DNA of 64,000 nt. It comes from Gammaproteobacteria bacterium (GTDB taxonomy: Bacteria; Pseudomonadota; Gammaproteobacteria; Steroidobacterales; Steroidobacteraceae). A program made the translations under genes and the position numbers. The notes below the pieces were generated by a model. It ran no database searches and was not told the DNA's origin. It saw only the letters and a list, made by a program, of their open reading frames with translations. How positions within the stretch are numbered: the first letter of the stretch is position 1; each line of letters starts with the position of its first letter. Positions 37,029 through 45,547 of the stretch are shown piece after piece. The stretch lies in the NCBI GenBank assembly GCA_027459765.1, contig DAIDHD010000036.1, positions 1-64,000 on the forward strand, written 5' to 3'.

Positions 37029-38761
37029 GCAGCCGGCGCAACGCCGACAGCGGCTTCGCATTGAGCACGTGCCGGGCCTCCAGCCAGCCTCGCCGGGCCT
37101 GACGAACGCCCCACGGCAGCAGGTCGAACTGGCCGGCGGCGTGCGCGTCGCTCGCGATGCTGAGCAGCACTCCGCGATCGCGCGCCGCACGGGCGTGCAC
37201 GTCGTCGAGGTCGAGCCGCGCAGGCTGGGAGTTGATCTCGAGAAAGCAGCCGCGCTCGTGGACGGCGTCGAGGACCCGCTCGAAATCGAGCTGCGATTCG
37301 GCGCGTTCGCCGAGCAGCCTGCCGAACGGGTGCGCCAGCACCGAGACGTGCGGGCGCTCCAGGGCGCGTAGTATCCGATCGGTCTGCCGGCGCAGCGGCA
37401 GGTCGAGCTGGGTGTGCACGGCGATCAGGACCAGGTCGAGCCGAGCGAGGACGGCATCCGGTAGCGCGAGCCGGCCGTCCTCCAGGATGTCGACCTCGGC
37501 GCCCTTCAGCACCGCGATTCCCGGCGAGGCGTCGTTGAGCCGGTCGATCGCGTCGATCTGGCGCGACAGGCGGCCCGCGTCGAGGCCGTGAGTGACGCCG
37601 ACGTGCCGCGAGTGATCCGTGATTGCCACGTAGTGCAGGCCGCGTGCCCGCGCGGCCTCGACCATGCGCGGCAGCGAGTCCGCGCCGTCCGAGGCGTCCG
37701 TGTGCACGTGCAGATCGCCCCGCAGGTCGGTCACCTCCACCAGGCGCGGCAGCGTTCGCGATTCCGCCGCCTCGATTTCGCCACGGTCCTCGCGAAGCTC
37801 CGGGGGGATCCACGGCAGTCCGAGCGCTCCGTAGACCTCTTCCTCGCTCGCCCCGGCGATGCGCCGCGCGCCGCGGAACAGTCCGTACTCGCTCAGTTTC
37901 AAGCCGCGCTCAAGAGCGCGCCGGCGCAGGCGGATGTTGTGTTCCTTGCAGCCGGTGAGGTAGTGCCACGCGGCGCCAAAGCTCGCCGCCGACACCACGC
38001 GCAGGTCCACCGCGAGACCGGCGTGCAGCACCGCCGACGCGCGGGTGGAACCGGCCGACGTGATCCGTTCGACATCCTCGTAGCGCTTCAGCGCGGCGAT
38101 CACGGCGGCGCCGCGGCTGGCGCACACCAGGACGTCGAGATCCCCGACCTGGTCGCGGCCGCGCCGGAAGCTGCCGGCCACCTCCACGCGACGCACCTCG
38201 GGCAGTGCGCGCAGGTAGGAGACCAGCGGCTCGGCGTACTGCGCCGCCAGCGCCAGGGGTAGACGCCGGCCGGGCGGGCTCGCGGCGCCTGCGACGTCGG
38301 GCTGCCCGTCGCCGGCGAGCGCGCGCGCGAGCTTGGCGCGAATCACCGGACCGAAGCCGCGTAGACGGGCGACGCGTCCTTCGGCCAGCGCCCGCCGCAG
38401 CTCATCGAGATCCCGGACCCCGAGATCGTTGAGCAGGCTGCGCACCCCGCACCGGGCCGAGGCCCGGCAAGGCGAGCAGACCGCGTACCCCGGTGGGAAT
38501 CTGCGTGCGCAGTCGATCGAGCGCCTCGAGGTGTCCGGTGTCGAGGAGTTCACCGATCTTGCCGGCCAGGTCCGCGCCGATGCCGGGCAGCGCGCGCAGC
38601 CGTTCGCGCTCGCGCAGGTCGCGCAGCGGCTGGCCTTGGCCGCGAATGGATTGGGCCGCGCGGCGATAGGCGCGGATCCGAAAGGCGTTGTCGCCGCGCA
38701 CGCTGAGCAGGTCGGCCATCTCCTCGAAGGCGGCGGCGATATCTTCGTTGTGTACCGGCAC
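37018..38761 (-). pseudogene. polX: DNA polymerase/3'-5' exonuclease PolX, interrupted by a frameshift
   Basis: Two ORFs in different frames together make one family X polymerase with a C-terminal PHP domain. The N-terminal frame (to stop at 38402) reads 'VHNEDIAAAFEEMADLLSVR' and continues through helix-hairpin-helix motifs to 'LPGLGPVR'. The other frame picks up at 'VRSLLNDLGVRDLDELRRAL' and contains the palm motif 'GSFRRGRDQVGDLDVLV' and the PHP signature 'DLHVHTDASDGADSL'. Removing one base from the CCCC run at 38445-38448 restores a continuous 'GPVRVRSLL'. The lesion may be a true one-base insertion, a sequencing error or a slippage site. If expressed intact, PolX acts in base-excision repair. 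GTG at 38761 is the inferred start. The gene overlaps the SDR 3' end by 11 bp. Confidence 0.85.
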
Positions 38762-38891
38762 TGTCTGGTCCACGAGGTTCGGGCGCCCGCTGCCCGCCGG
38801 CTTCAGGTCGATGCGCGGAGATTTTCGAGCGCCACCCGGCGCCGCCGCCATACGCACTTGCGCGGAGACGCGTGCGGCACGCGGCCTGGCG

Positions 38892-38897
38892 TATGCT
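38892..38897 (+). promoter_or_regulatory. -10-like hexamer for leaderless APH-like kinase transcript
   Basis: TATGCT lies 8 bp before the ATG of the kinase-like gene, with no Shine-Dalgarno between. This is the same spacing as at plsY and the ctlX-like gene. The remaining ~130 bp between polX and this gene shows no other supported feature. Confidence 0.45.
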
Positions 38898-38905
38898 CGC
38901 TGCCC

Positions 38906-40051
38906 ATGCCCGGCCGTCGTCCGCCGCCAGCGACCGAAGAGAAGCTGCGCTTCCTCGCGGATCCGGCCCACCACACCGGCGGCATCCGCCGCGTCGAGGT
39001 GCGCGAGACACATTTCGCCTGGCTGTTCTTCACCGACCGCGAGGTCTTCAAGCTCAAGAAGCCGGTTCGCGGCCCGGGCTTCGACTACCGCGCGCCGCGT
39101 GCCCGCCGGCTAGGCTGCGAACGAGAGTTGCGGCTCAACCGGCGCCTCGCGCCCACCGTGTACCTGTCGGTCACGGCCCTCGGCGTCGATCGCGAGGGAC
39201 ACATGAGTCTTCAGGGGCGTGGACGTGCCGTCGACTACCTGGTGCGGATGCGCCGTCTCGACGACGCGCGCATGCTCGATCGAGTGGCGGCGCGGCGAGG
39301 GCTGCGGGCGGCCGAGATCCGGCGGTTGGCCGCCTTGCTGGTCCGCTTCTACGCCGCTGCACCGCGGCGGCCGATGCGGGCCGAGGCGTATCGGGCGCGT
39401 CTGCGCCGTGGCGTGCGCGCCGACCTGCGCATACTCGAGCGGACGCTGCCTGCGGCGGATGCGCGCCGGGTGCGCAGCACCGGCCGGACGGCGCTCGAGG
39501 CGCTGCGCGCCTGCGCCGGCGCGCTCGGCCTGCGCGCGGGCCGCCTTCGCGACACGCACGGCGACTTGCGTGCCGAGCACGTCTACACGGGCGAACCTGC
39601 GTGTGTCATCGACTGCCTGGAGTTCGATCGCGAGTTGCGGCGGCTCGATCCCGTGGCGGACCTCGCCAACCTGTTGATGGAGATCGAACGCCTGAATGAT
39701 GCGGCAGGCGCGGGGCGCCTGCTGGCGGTCTATCGCCGGCGCAGCGGCGATGCGGTGTGCGATACGCTGGTGCAACTGTACGCGGGGCGGGCGGCGCTGT
39801 TGCGCGCCCGACTTGCGGCGCAACACCTCGCCGATCCGACTCTGGCCCCGCGCGGTTGGTTGCTGCGCAGCCGCCGGCTGCTCGCCGAGGCGCAACGCCG
39901 ATTCGAGGCGGTTGCGCGCCTGACCGGCTCGCGACCACCCGTGCGCGCGGCGGCGATCACGGTGCCTGGTCGAGCAGCGGCGCCAGCGGCTCGCGACGCG
40001 CGATCCGCCCAACGGCCTCGCCGAGCACGGTCGCCACGGGCAGCACCGTGA
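38906..40051 (+). CDS. Aminoglycoside-phosphotransferase-fold protein (COG2187-like)
   Basis: A 381-residue protein with a kinase-like APH fold. 'FAWLFFTDREVFKLKKPV' contains the probable ATP-binding Lys. 'RLRDTHGDLRAEHVYTGE' is the catalytic loop (HGDL, with His in place of the usual Asn) and 'CVIDCLEFDRELRRLDPVAD' the metal-binding Asp region. This matches the N-terminal half of COG2187 proteins, whose C-terminal half is often a P-loop kinase; that second domain is missing here. No evidence ties it to antibiotic resistance. ATG at 38906 sits just after a -10-like hexamer. The last 95 bp overlap the 3' end of the convergent PRPP synthetase gene, which explains the low-complexity, Arg/Ala-rich tail. 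Confidence 0.78.
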   Translation: MPGRRPPPATEEKLRFLADPAHHTGGIRRVEVRETHFAWLFFTDREVFKLKKPVRGPGFDYRAPRARRLGCERELRLNRRLAPTVYLSVTALGVDREGHMSLQGRGRAVDYLVRMRRLDDARMLDRVAARRGLRAAEIRRLAALLVRFYAAAPRRPMRAEAYRARLRRGVRADLRILERTLPAADARRVRSTGRTALEALRACAGALGLRAGRLRDTHGDLRAEHVYTGEPACVIDCLEFDRELRRLDPVADLANLLMEIERLNDAAGAGRLLAVYRRRSGDAVCDTLVQLYAGRAALLRARLAAQHLADPTLAPRGWLLRSRRLLAEAQRRFEAVARLTGSRPPVRAAAITVPGRAAAPAARDARSAQRPRRARSPRAAP

Positions 40052-40949
40052 CGCCCGCGTCGGACTCCACGCGCAATGCCGTGCCGACGCTGTCGGTGAC
40101 GAGCAGGTGCTGTATGTCGGCGCAGCCGCGCAGGCGCTCGAGGCCGGCGGCCAGCGGCGCGTGCGTGACGGCGGCCAGCACGGCGGCAGCGCCACCGGCG
40201 GCCAGCGCCGCCGCCGCCCGTACCAGCGTCCCGCCGGTCGCACACAGGTCGTCCACGATCACCACGGTACAGTCGCGCGGATCACCGATGACCGTTCCGC
40301 CGGACACCACCCCGAGCGCGCGGCGTTTCTCGATGAAGATCAGCCGTACCGGCCGCCCCAGGCGCCCTTGCAGCAACTCACGCAGCCGCTGGGCGCGCTT
40401 GATCCCGCCGACGTCGGGCGACGCCACGGCCACTTGCGCGGTACCCGCGCGCGCGGCTATCTGCGCTGCGAACGACGGCAGCGCGGAGAGGTGGTCCAGC
40501 GGTACCCGCAGCGCGTTGTCGACGGACGCCGGATCATGCGCGTCGAGGAGCATGGCATGCGTCATGCCGGCCGCTTCCAGCTGCTGGGCGACGTAACGGG
40601 TGGTGACCGGATCGCGTGGCTGGGTACGGCGTTCCTTGCGCGCGTAGGCGAGGTAGGGAATCACCGCGGTGAGGCCGTGTGCACCACCGTCGCGCAACAC
40701 GTGCAGCAGGAACAGCAGCCGCACCAGGCGGCGGGCGCTGTCGGCGCCGCCGCCCGACGCCAAGGTTTGTGCCACGAAGACGCGCCGACCGCGCACCGAG
40801 CATGCGGGCCGCAGCTTGAACTCGCCGTCCTCGAAGGCGCGCTCCTCGAGCGGGGCGAGCGACAGACCGGCGCGCACCGCGATGCCGGCCGCGAGCGCCG
40901 CGGACTCGCTGGGCGCGAACAGCAGAGGTGGCGCCGGGTTCTCGCCCAT
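39957..40949 (-). CDS. Ribose-phosphate pyrophosphokinase-like protein, divergent
   Basis: A 330-residue type I PRT-fold protein resembling PRPP synthetase, which makes PRPP from ribose 5-phosphate and ATP. 'ERAFEDGEFKLRP' fits the N-terminal substrate region. 'VIPYLAYARKERRTQPRDPV' matches the catalytic flexible loop (canonical Prs reads 'PYxxYxRQDR'), with changes. 'VASPDVGGIKRAQRL' and 'VVIVDDLCATGGTLVRAAAA' are the pyrophosphate and PRPP loops. The divergent loops suggest a secondary paralogue rather than the housekeeping Prs. It is convergent with, and overlaps by 95 bp, the APH-fold gene. The ATG at 40949 is kept because 'LLFAPSES' follows directly. Confidence 0.82.
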   Translation of the reverse strand: MGENPAPPLLFAPSESAALAAGIAVRAGLSLAPLEERAFEDGEFKLRPACSVRGRRVFVAQTLASGGGADSARRLVRLLFLLHVLRDGGAHGLTAVIPYLAYARKERRTQPRDPVTTRYVAQQLEAAGMTHAMLLDAHDPASVDNALRVPLDHLSALPSFAAQIAARAGTAQVAVASPDVGGIKRAQRLRELLQGRLGRPVRLIFIEKRRALGVVSGGTVIGDPRDCTVVIVDDLCATGGTLVRAAAALAAGGAAAVLAAVTHAPLAAGLERLRGCADIQHLLVTDSVGTALRVESDAGVTVLPVATVLGEAVGRIARREPLAPLLDQAP

Positions 40950-41021
40950 GGTGGGGGCAAGAGTGACAGGGCGGGTGCGGCGTCCGCATCGGGACTTGCC
41001 GCATCGGGGCCTTTCGCCGAG

Positions 41022-41050
41022 GGCCGCGGCGCGGGTGTCGCGCCGCGGCC
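41022..41050. terminator. Perfect 12-bp hairpin just downstream of the M13 peptidase gene
   Basis: GGCCGCGGCGCG and CGCGCCGCGGCC form a perfect 12-bp stem with a 5-base loop (GGTGT). It lies 8 bp beyond the M13 peptidase stop on the minus strand and about 70 bp upstream of the PRPP-synthetase-like start. No T-tract follows, so it is not a classical intrinsic terminator but could stall polymerase or protect the mRNA 3' end. The rest of the 109-bp gap shows nothing else. Confidence 0.45.
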
Positions 41051-41058
41051 GGCCGGCC

Positions 41059-43143
41059 TCACCACATGGTGACGCGGCTCTCCGGCGGCAGATACATCTT
41101 GTCTCCGGGCTTGACGCCGAAGGCGTCGTAGAACGCGGCCTGATTGCGCTCCGGCACCAGGCCGCGGATCTCGTCCGGCGAGTGCGGGTCGGTCTTCAAT
41201 TCCATGATGAGCATGTTGTCGCGCATCTTGCCGCGCCACACCTGGGCGAAGCCGCAGAAGAAGCGCTGCGCGCCCGTCAGGCCGTCGATGACCGGTGCCT
41301 CGTGCCCGCCCAGCGACAGCCGGTAGGCCTTGAACGCGATCGCCAGCCCGGAGTTGTCGGCGATGTTCTCGCCGAGGGTAAGTTCGCCGTTGATCGGATA
41401 GCCGGCCAGCGGCGAGTACGCTGCGTACTGCGCCACCAGCGCGTGCGCCTTTTGCTTGAAGCGATCGAGATCGGCCTGCGTGAACCAGCCCGGCGGCGCG
41501 AGCAGGTTGCCGTCGCCGTCGTACTGGCTGCCCTGGTCGTCGAAGCCGTGGCTGATCTCGTGGCCGATGACCGCGCCTATGCCGCCGTAGTTCACCGCGT
41601 CGTCCGCGGAGGCGTCGAAGAACGGCGGCTGCAGAATCGCCGCCGGGAAGACGATCTCGTTGAGCTCCGGGTTGTAATACGCGTTGATTTCCTGCGGCGT
41701 CATGCCCCACTCGCTGCGGTCGAGCGGCCGGCCGAGCTTGTCGACGTTGCGCTGGTATTCGAACTCGCGCGCCCGCGCGACGTTGCCGAACAGGTCGTCG
41801 CGCGTGATCACGAGGCTGCCGTAATCCCGCCAGTGCGACGGGTAGCCGATCTTGACCTGGATCTTGGCGAGCTTCTCCTGCGCGTGCCGACGGGTCTCGG
41901 GGCCCATCCAGTCGAGCGTCTCGATGTCGGCGCGATAGGCGGCCAGCAGGTTCTGCACGAGTTGTTCCATGCGGGTCTTGGAGCTCGCCGGGAAGTACTC
42001 GGCGACGTACAGGCGCCCGAGGCCCTCGCCGATCGAGGCGTCGACCAGCGCGAGGCCGCGCTTCCAGCGCTCGCGGTTGCGCTGGATGCCCTGCAACGCC
42101 GTGCCGTAGAAGGCGAAGTGCTCGTCTTCGTAGGTCTTGCCGAGGTAGGGCGCGTAGCTGTTCAGGAGGTGCCAGCGGAAATAGGCCCGCCAGGTCGGCA
42201 GAGGCGTCGTCGCCAGCAACTTGGCAAAGGCGGTGATGTAGCTGGGCTGACCGACGATCACGTAGTCGGTCTTGCCGGTGACGCCGGCGGCCGCCAGATA
42301 GGCGTTCCAGTCGAAGTGCGGCGCGAGCTGTGCGAGGCGGTCGAACTCGTACTTGTTGTACGCCTTGACCGGATCGCGCAGTTCGACCTTGGTCCACTGC
42401 GACTCGGCGAGCGCCCGCTCCAGGGCGACGATCTGCCGCGCCTCGGCGTGCGGTCGCGGTTCGTGCGCGAGCGTGAGCATGCGCTCGACGTGCGCCGCAT
42501 AGGCGGCGCGTATCTTCGCGAGTTCGGCCGCGTCGCTCAGGTAATAGTCGCGATCCGGCATTCCCAGACCGTCCTGGCCCAGGTCGAAGACGTATTTCGA
42601 GGAATCCTTGGCGTCCTGGTGGACCTGCGGGGTGAATGGAACTGGCACGCCGATCCGCTGCAGTCGGGCGATCAACGCGGGAACCTGGCTCGCCGAATGC
42701 ACCGCCTCGATACGCCCGAACTCCGCCGCCAGCGGCGCGAGGCCGCGCCGCTCGACGGTGGCTTCGTCCATGAAGCTCGCGTAGAGGTCGGCGATCTTCC
42801 GGCCGTCGGGGTCGCTCGTCGCCGCGGCGCCGCGGAGTGCGTCGACGATGCCGTGGAGCTGCTGCTCGGTGCGGTCCGCGAGGTACTCGAACATGTCGTA
42901 GTAGCCCTTGTCGGCCGGGATCTGGGTCTCGGCCAGCCACTTGCCGTTGACGTGCCGGTAGAGGTCGTCCTGGGGCCTGATCGCGGGATCCACGTAACGC
43001 AGGTCGATGCCGGAGCGCAGGCCCGTGGATCCCGCCACCGGCGCGGTGGCGTCGGCCGCGGCGGCCCCGCCGCCCGCCAAGAGCCATCCGAATCCGAGTA
43101 TCGCCACGCACCCGCCGTGCACCATTTCACGCCATACCCGCAT
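41059..43143 (-). CDS. M13 family zinc metallopeptidase (neprilysin/PepO-like)
   Basis: A 694-residue exported M13 metallopeptidase that cleaves oligopeptides. A signal peptide ('GCVAILGFGWLLAGGGAAAA') is followed by 'YRHVNGKWLAETQIPADKG', typical of the family N-lobe. Near the C-terminus are 'NEIVFPAAILQPPFFD', the zinc site 'GHEISHGFDDQGSQYD' (HExxH at about residue 529) and 'GENIADNSGLAIAFKAY' with the third zinc ligand Glu. The ATG at 43143 is chosen so that the signal peptide begins promptly; the track start is 13 codons upstream. It is divergent from the TonB receptor, with a 217-bp gap that holds a C8 run (43210-43217) and no supported promoter. Confidence 0.92.
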   Translation of the reverse strand: MRVWREMVHGGCVAILGFGWLLAGGGAAAADATAPVAGSTGLRSGIDLRYVDPAIRPQDDLYRHVNGKWLAETQIPADKGYYDMFEYLADRTEQQLHGIVDALRGAAATSDPDGRKIADLYASFMDEATVERRGLAPLAAEFGRIEAVHSASQVPALIARLQRIGVPVPFTPQVHQDAKDSSKYVFDLGQDGLGMPDRDYYLSDAAELAKIRAAYAAHVERMLTLAHEPRPHAEARQIVALERALAESQWTKVELRDPVKAYNKYEFDRLAQLAPHFDWNAYLAAAGVTGKTDYVIVGQPSYITAFAKLLATTPLPTWRAYFRWHLLNSYAPYLGKTYEDEHFAFYGTALQGIQRNRERWKRGLALVDASIGEGLGRLYVAEYFPASSKTRMEQLVQNLLAAYRADIETLDWMGPETRRHAQEKLAKIQVKIGYPSHWRDYGSLVITRDDLFGNVARAREFEYQRNVDKLGRPLDRSEWGMTPQEINAYYNPELNEIVFPAAILQPPFFDASADDAVNYGGIGAVIGHEISHGFDDQGSQYDGDGNLLAPPGWFTQADLDRFKQKAHALVAQYAAYSPLAGYPINGELTLGENIADNSGLAIAFKAYRLSLGGHEAPVIDGLTGAQRFFCGFAQVWRGKMRDNMLIMELKTDPHSPDEIRGLVPERNQAAFYDAFGVKPGDKMYLPPESRVTMW

Positions 43144-43360
43144 CGTTCGCGCTCCTGTGCTCGAGGAATTTGACGCCGGCACTATAGCAGCCGCCCGCGG
43201 CCCGTCCCGCCCCCCCCGTCACGCCCGGACTGCGCCGGGTGCGAAGTCCGGCGGCGGACGCTTGCCAAGCTGCCGGAAATTCGATCTACTCGGAGCGGGA
43301 GTTAAACCAATTAACCACCTGCGTACGGCCGGCGCCGGCGACGGGTGGCACGTTTGGGGG

Positions 43361-45547
43361 ATGCGCATGATTGCTCGCCACCGCGCGCTTTGTTGCGCGC
43401 TCGTCGCGGCCGCGCTGTACGCGCGCGCCGGTCTCGCCCAGGAGGCTCTCGAGGAGATCGTCGTCACTGCGCAGAAGCGCAGCGAGAACCTGCAGAACGT
43501 GCCGGTGGCGGTGGACGCCTTCACCGGCGCCAAGCTCGAGGAGTCGGGCACCGTGCAGCCGGTGGATCTCGGCATGATCACGCCGAACCTCACCACCAAG
43601 AATGCGGTCGGCAACACCGCGCCGATCTTCGCGTTGCGGGGCCTGAGTCTCAACGACTTCGCCACCAACGGCACGCAGCCGGTGGGCGTGTATCTGGACG
43701 AGGTCTACCTCGTCAACAATTCCGAGCTCGGCTTCCAGACCATGGACATGGAACGGGTGGAGGTGCTCAAGGGACCGCAGGGCACGCTCTACGGCCGCAA
43801 CACCACGGCGGGCGCCGTCAGCTTCATCACCAACAAGCCGACCTCGACGTTCGACGCCGCCGCCTCGGTGACGGCGGGCGAGTGGGACCTCGCCCGCGTC
43901 GAGGGCTACGTCAATGGTCCGCTCGGCGAAGGTCTCTCGGGACGCCTGTCGGTGTCCGGCGAGCGCCAGTGGAAGGGCTTCTTCGTCAACGACACCACCG
44001 GACAGAACTGGGGCCAGAGCCGGCGCGCCAACTGGCGCGCGCAACTGCTCTGGGACCTCGGCCTCACCCACGTGCTGGTGAACTACCACGGCGGCATCGA
44101 CAAGTCGGACGACTGGTACTACAAGTACATCGCCGACGCGTCCGGGGTCGTGAATGCGCCGCCGGGCTATCCGAGCGGGGCGCAGATCCAGCAGACCGCG
44201 TATTCGGCCAACCCCAGCATCTTCCACGGCTTCCACACCCTCAATCCGCAGCCCTACATCGACAATTTGTCCAACGGCCTCACCGTGACGGTGGACAGCG
44301 ACTTCGGCTTCGCGACGCTGAAGGCGATCACCGGACTCGAGGACCTGGAGTACGCGCGGACCGAGGACTACGGCTCCGTTCCGTATCCCGTCGGCTGGAA
44401 CTACTATCCCGGTCATCTATTCCAGTACTCCGAGGAGATGCGCCTGACCTCGAACGGCGATCACTGGTGGAACTGGATCGTGGGCCTGTTCGCCGGGCAC
44501 GACCGGTTGCGCGAGAACGACCAGTACAACGAGATCGACAACCCGATCTACTACGGCTACGTGTTCAACGAGCGCTACGTGCAGAACACGTCGAGCTACG
44601 CTCTGTTCACCCACAACGAGTTCAAGCTGACGGACGCGCTGCGTCTCACCCTGGGCCTGCGCTACACGGAGGAGGAGAAGCACTACGTCGGCGGCACGCT
44701 GGTCGCGCAGTCGGACCCGGCGCTCGCATTCGATCAGTGCCCCTGCGTGGTCGACACGGTGCTCAAGTACCACGAGCCCACGGGCAAGGCGGGTCTCGAC
44801 TATCGCATCGGCGATGCGATGATCTACGCGAGCTACTCGCGCGGCTACAAGTCCGGCGGCGTCACCGGGTTCTACGTGACCGATCCCGGCGCCAAGGCGC
44901 CGTACAACCCCGAGTTCATCAACGCCTACGAGATGGGCGTGAAGACGTCGTGGCTGGCCGACCGGCTGCGCCTGAACGGCGCGGTGTTCCACTACGACTA
45001 TCGGGACCTGCAGGCATTCGGGGTGATACCCAATGCGCAGGGCTTTCCGGAGTTTCGAATCTTCAACGTCGCCAAGTCCAAGTTGCAGGGCGGCGAGCTC
45101 GAGCTCAGCTGGCTGCCGATCGACGCGCTCAAGGTCGATCTCGGCCTCGGATTGCTCGACACGCGCGTTCTGCAGTCGGACGTCGGCGGCGTGAGCGTCG
45201 GCAATCGGCTCGGCAACGCACCGAATCTGGAGCTGGACCAGACCACCTCGTACAAGTGGCATCTGCCGAACGGCATGGGTCTGACGGCCGCGGTCGACGT
45301 CAACTGGCGTGGCGGCACCTTCACTTACGTGCAGAACACGCAGCTGCAGTTCGTGCCCGCCTACGTGCTGATCGATCCGCGGCTCACCCTCGGTTCGGCC
45401 GACGACGTCTGGAGCCTGTCACTGTGGGCCAAGAACGTCACCGACAAGTTCTACTTCCGCGAGATCTTCAACGACGGCGGCTCGGTGATCGGCTTCCCGG
45501 CGCCGCCGCGGCAGGTCGGCGCGACCTTCAACTACCACTGGAAGTGA
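43361..45547 (+). CDS. TonB-dependent outer membrane receptor
   Basis: A 728-residue outer-membrane beta-barrel with N-terminal plug, importing an unknown substrate using TonB energy. A signal peptide ('ALCCALVAAALYARAGLAQ') precedes 'LEEIVVTAQKRSENLQNVPV', the usual plug entry. 'MERVEVLKGPQGTLYGRNTT' is the plug signature. Barrel strands run to a C-terminal 'VGATFNYHWK' rather than the usual terminal Phe. The sequence belongs to the large group common in gammaproteobacteria that degrade complex organics, and no siderophore genes are nearby. It is convergent with an APC permease (20-bp overlap). ATG at 43361 is used, with a G-rich stretch upstream. Confidence 0.9.
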   Translation: MRMIARHRALCCALVAAALYARAGLAQEALEEIVVTAQKRSENLQNVPVAVDAFTGAKLEESGTVQPVDLGMITPNLTTKNAVGNTAPIFALRGLSLNDFATNGTQPVGVYLDEVYLVNNSELGFQTMDMERVEVLKGPQGTLYGRNTTAGAVSFITNKPTSTFDAAASVTAGEWDLARVEGYVNGPLGEGLSGRLSVSGERQWKGFFVNDTTGQNWGQSRRANWRAQLLWDLGLTHVLVNYHGGIDKSDDWYYKYIADASGVVNAPPGYPSGAQIQQTAYSANPSIFHGFHTLNPQPYIDNLSNGLTVTVDSDFGFATLKAITGLEDLEYARTEDYGSVPYPVGWNYYPGHLFQYSEEMRLTSNGDHWWNWIVGLFAGHDRLRENDQYNEIDNPIYYGYVFNERYVQNTSSYALFTHNEFKLTDALRLTLGLRYTEEEKHYVGGTLVAQSDPALAFDQCPCVVDTVLKYHEPTGKAGLDYRIGDAMIYASYSRGYKSGGVTGFYVTDPGAKAPYNPEFINAYEMGVKTSWLADRLRLNGAVFHYDYRDLQAFGVIPNAQGFPEFRIFNVAKSKLQGGELELSWLPIDALKVDLGLGLLDTRVLQSDVGGVSVGNRLGNAPNLELDQTTSYKWHLPNGMGLTAAVDVNWRGGTFTYVQNTQLQFVPAYVLIDPRLTLGSADDVWSLSLWAKNVTDKFYFREIFNDGGSVIGFPAPPRQVGATFNYHWK

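Noticed and set aside
38906-40051. Antibiotic-resistance aminoglycoside kinase
   Set aside because: The fold is APH-like, but the sequence pattern fits the COG2187 group; nothing supports drug modification.
43210-43217. C8 homopolymer as a phase-variation tract
   Set aside because: It lies between divergent genes, outside coding sequence and without an evident promoter spacer around it; it could also be a sequencing artefact.
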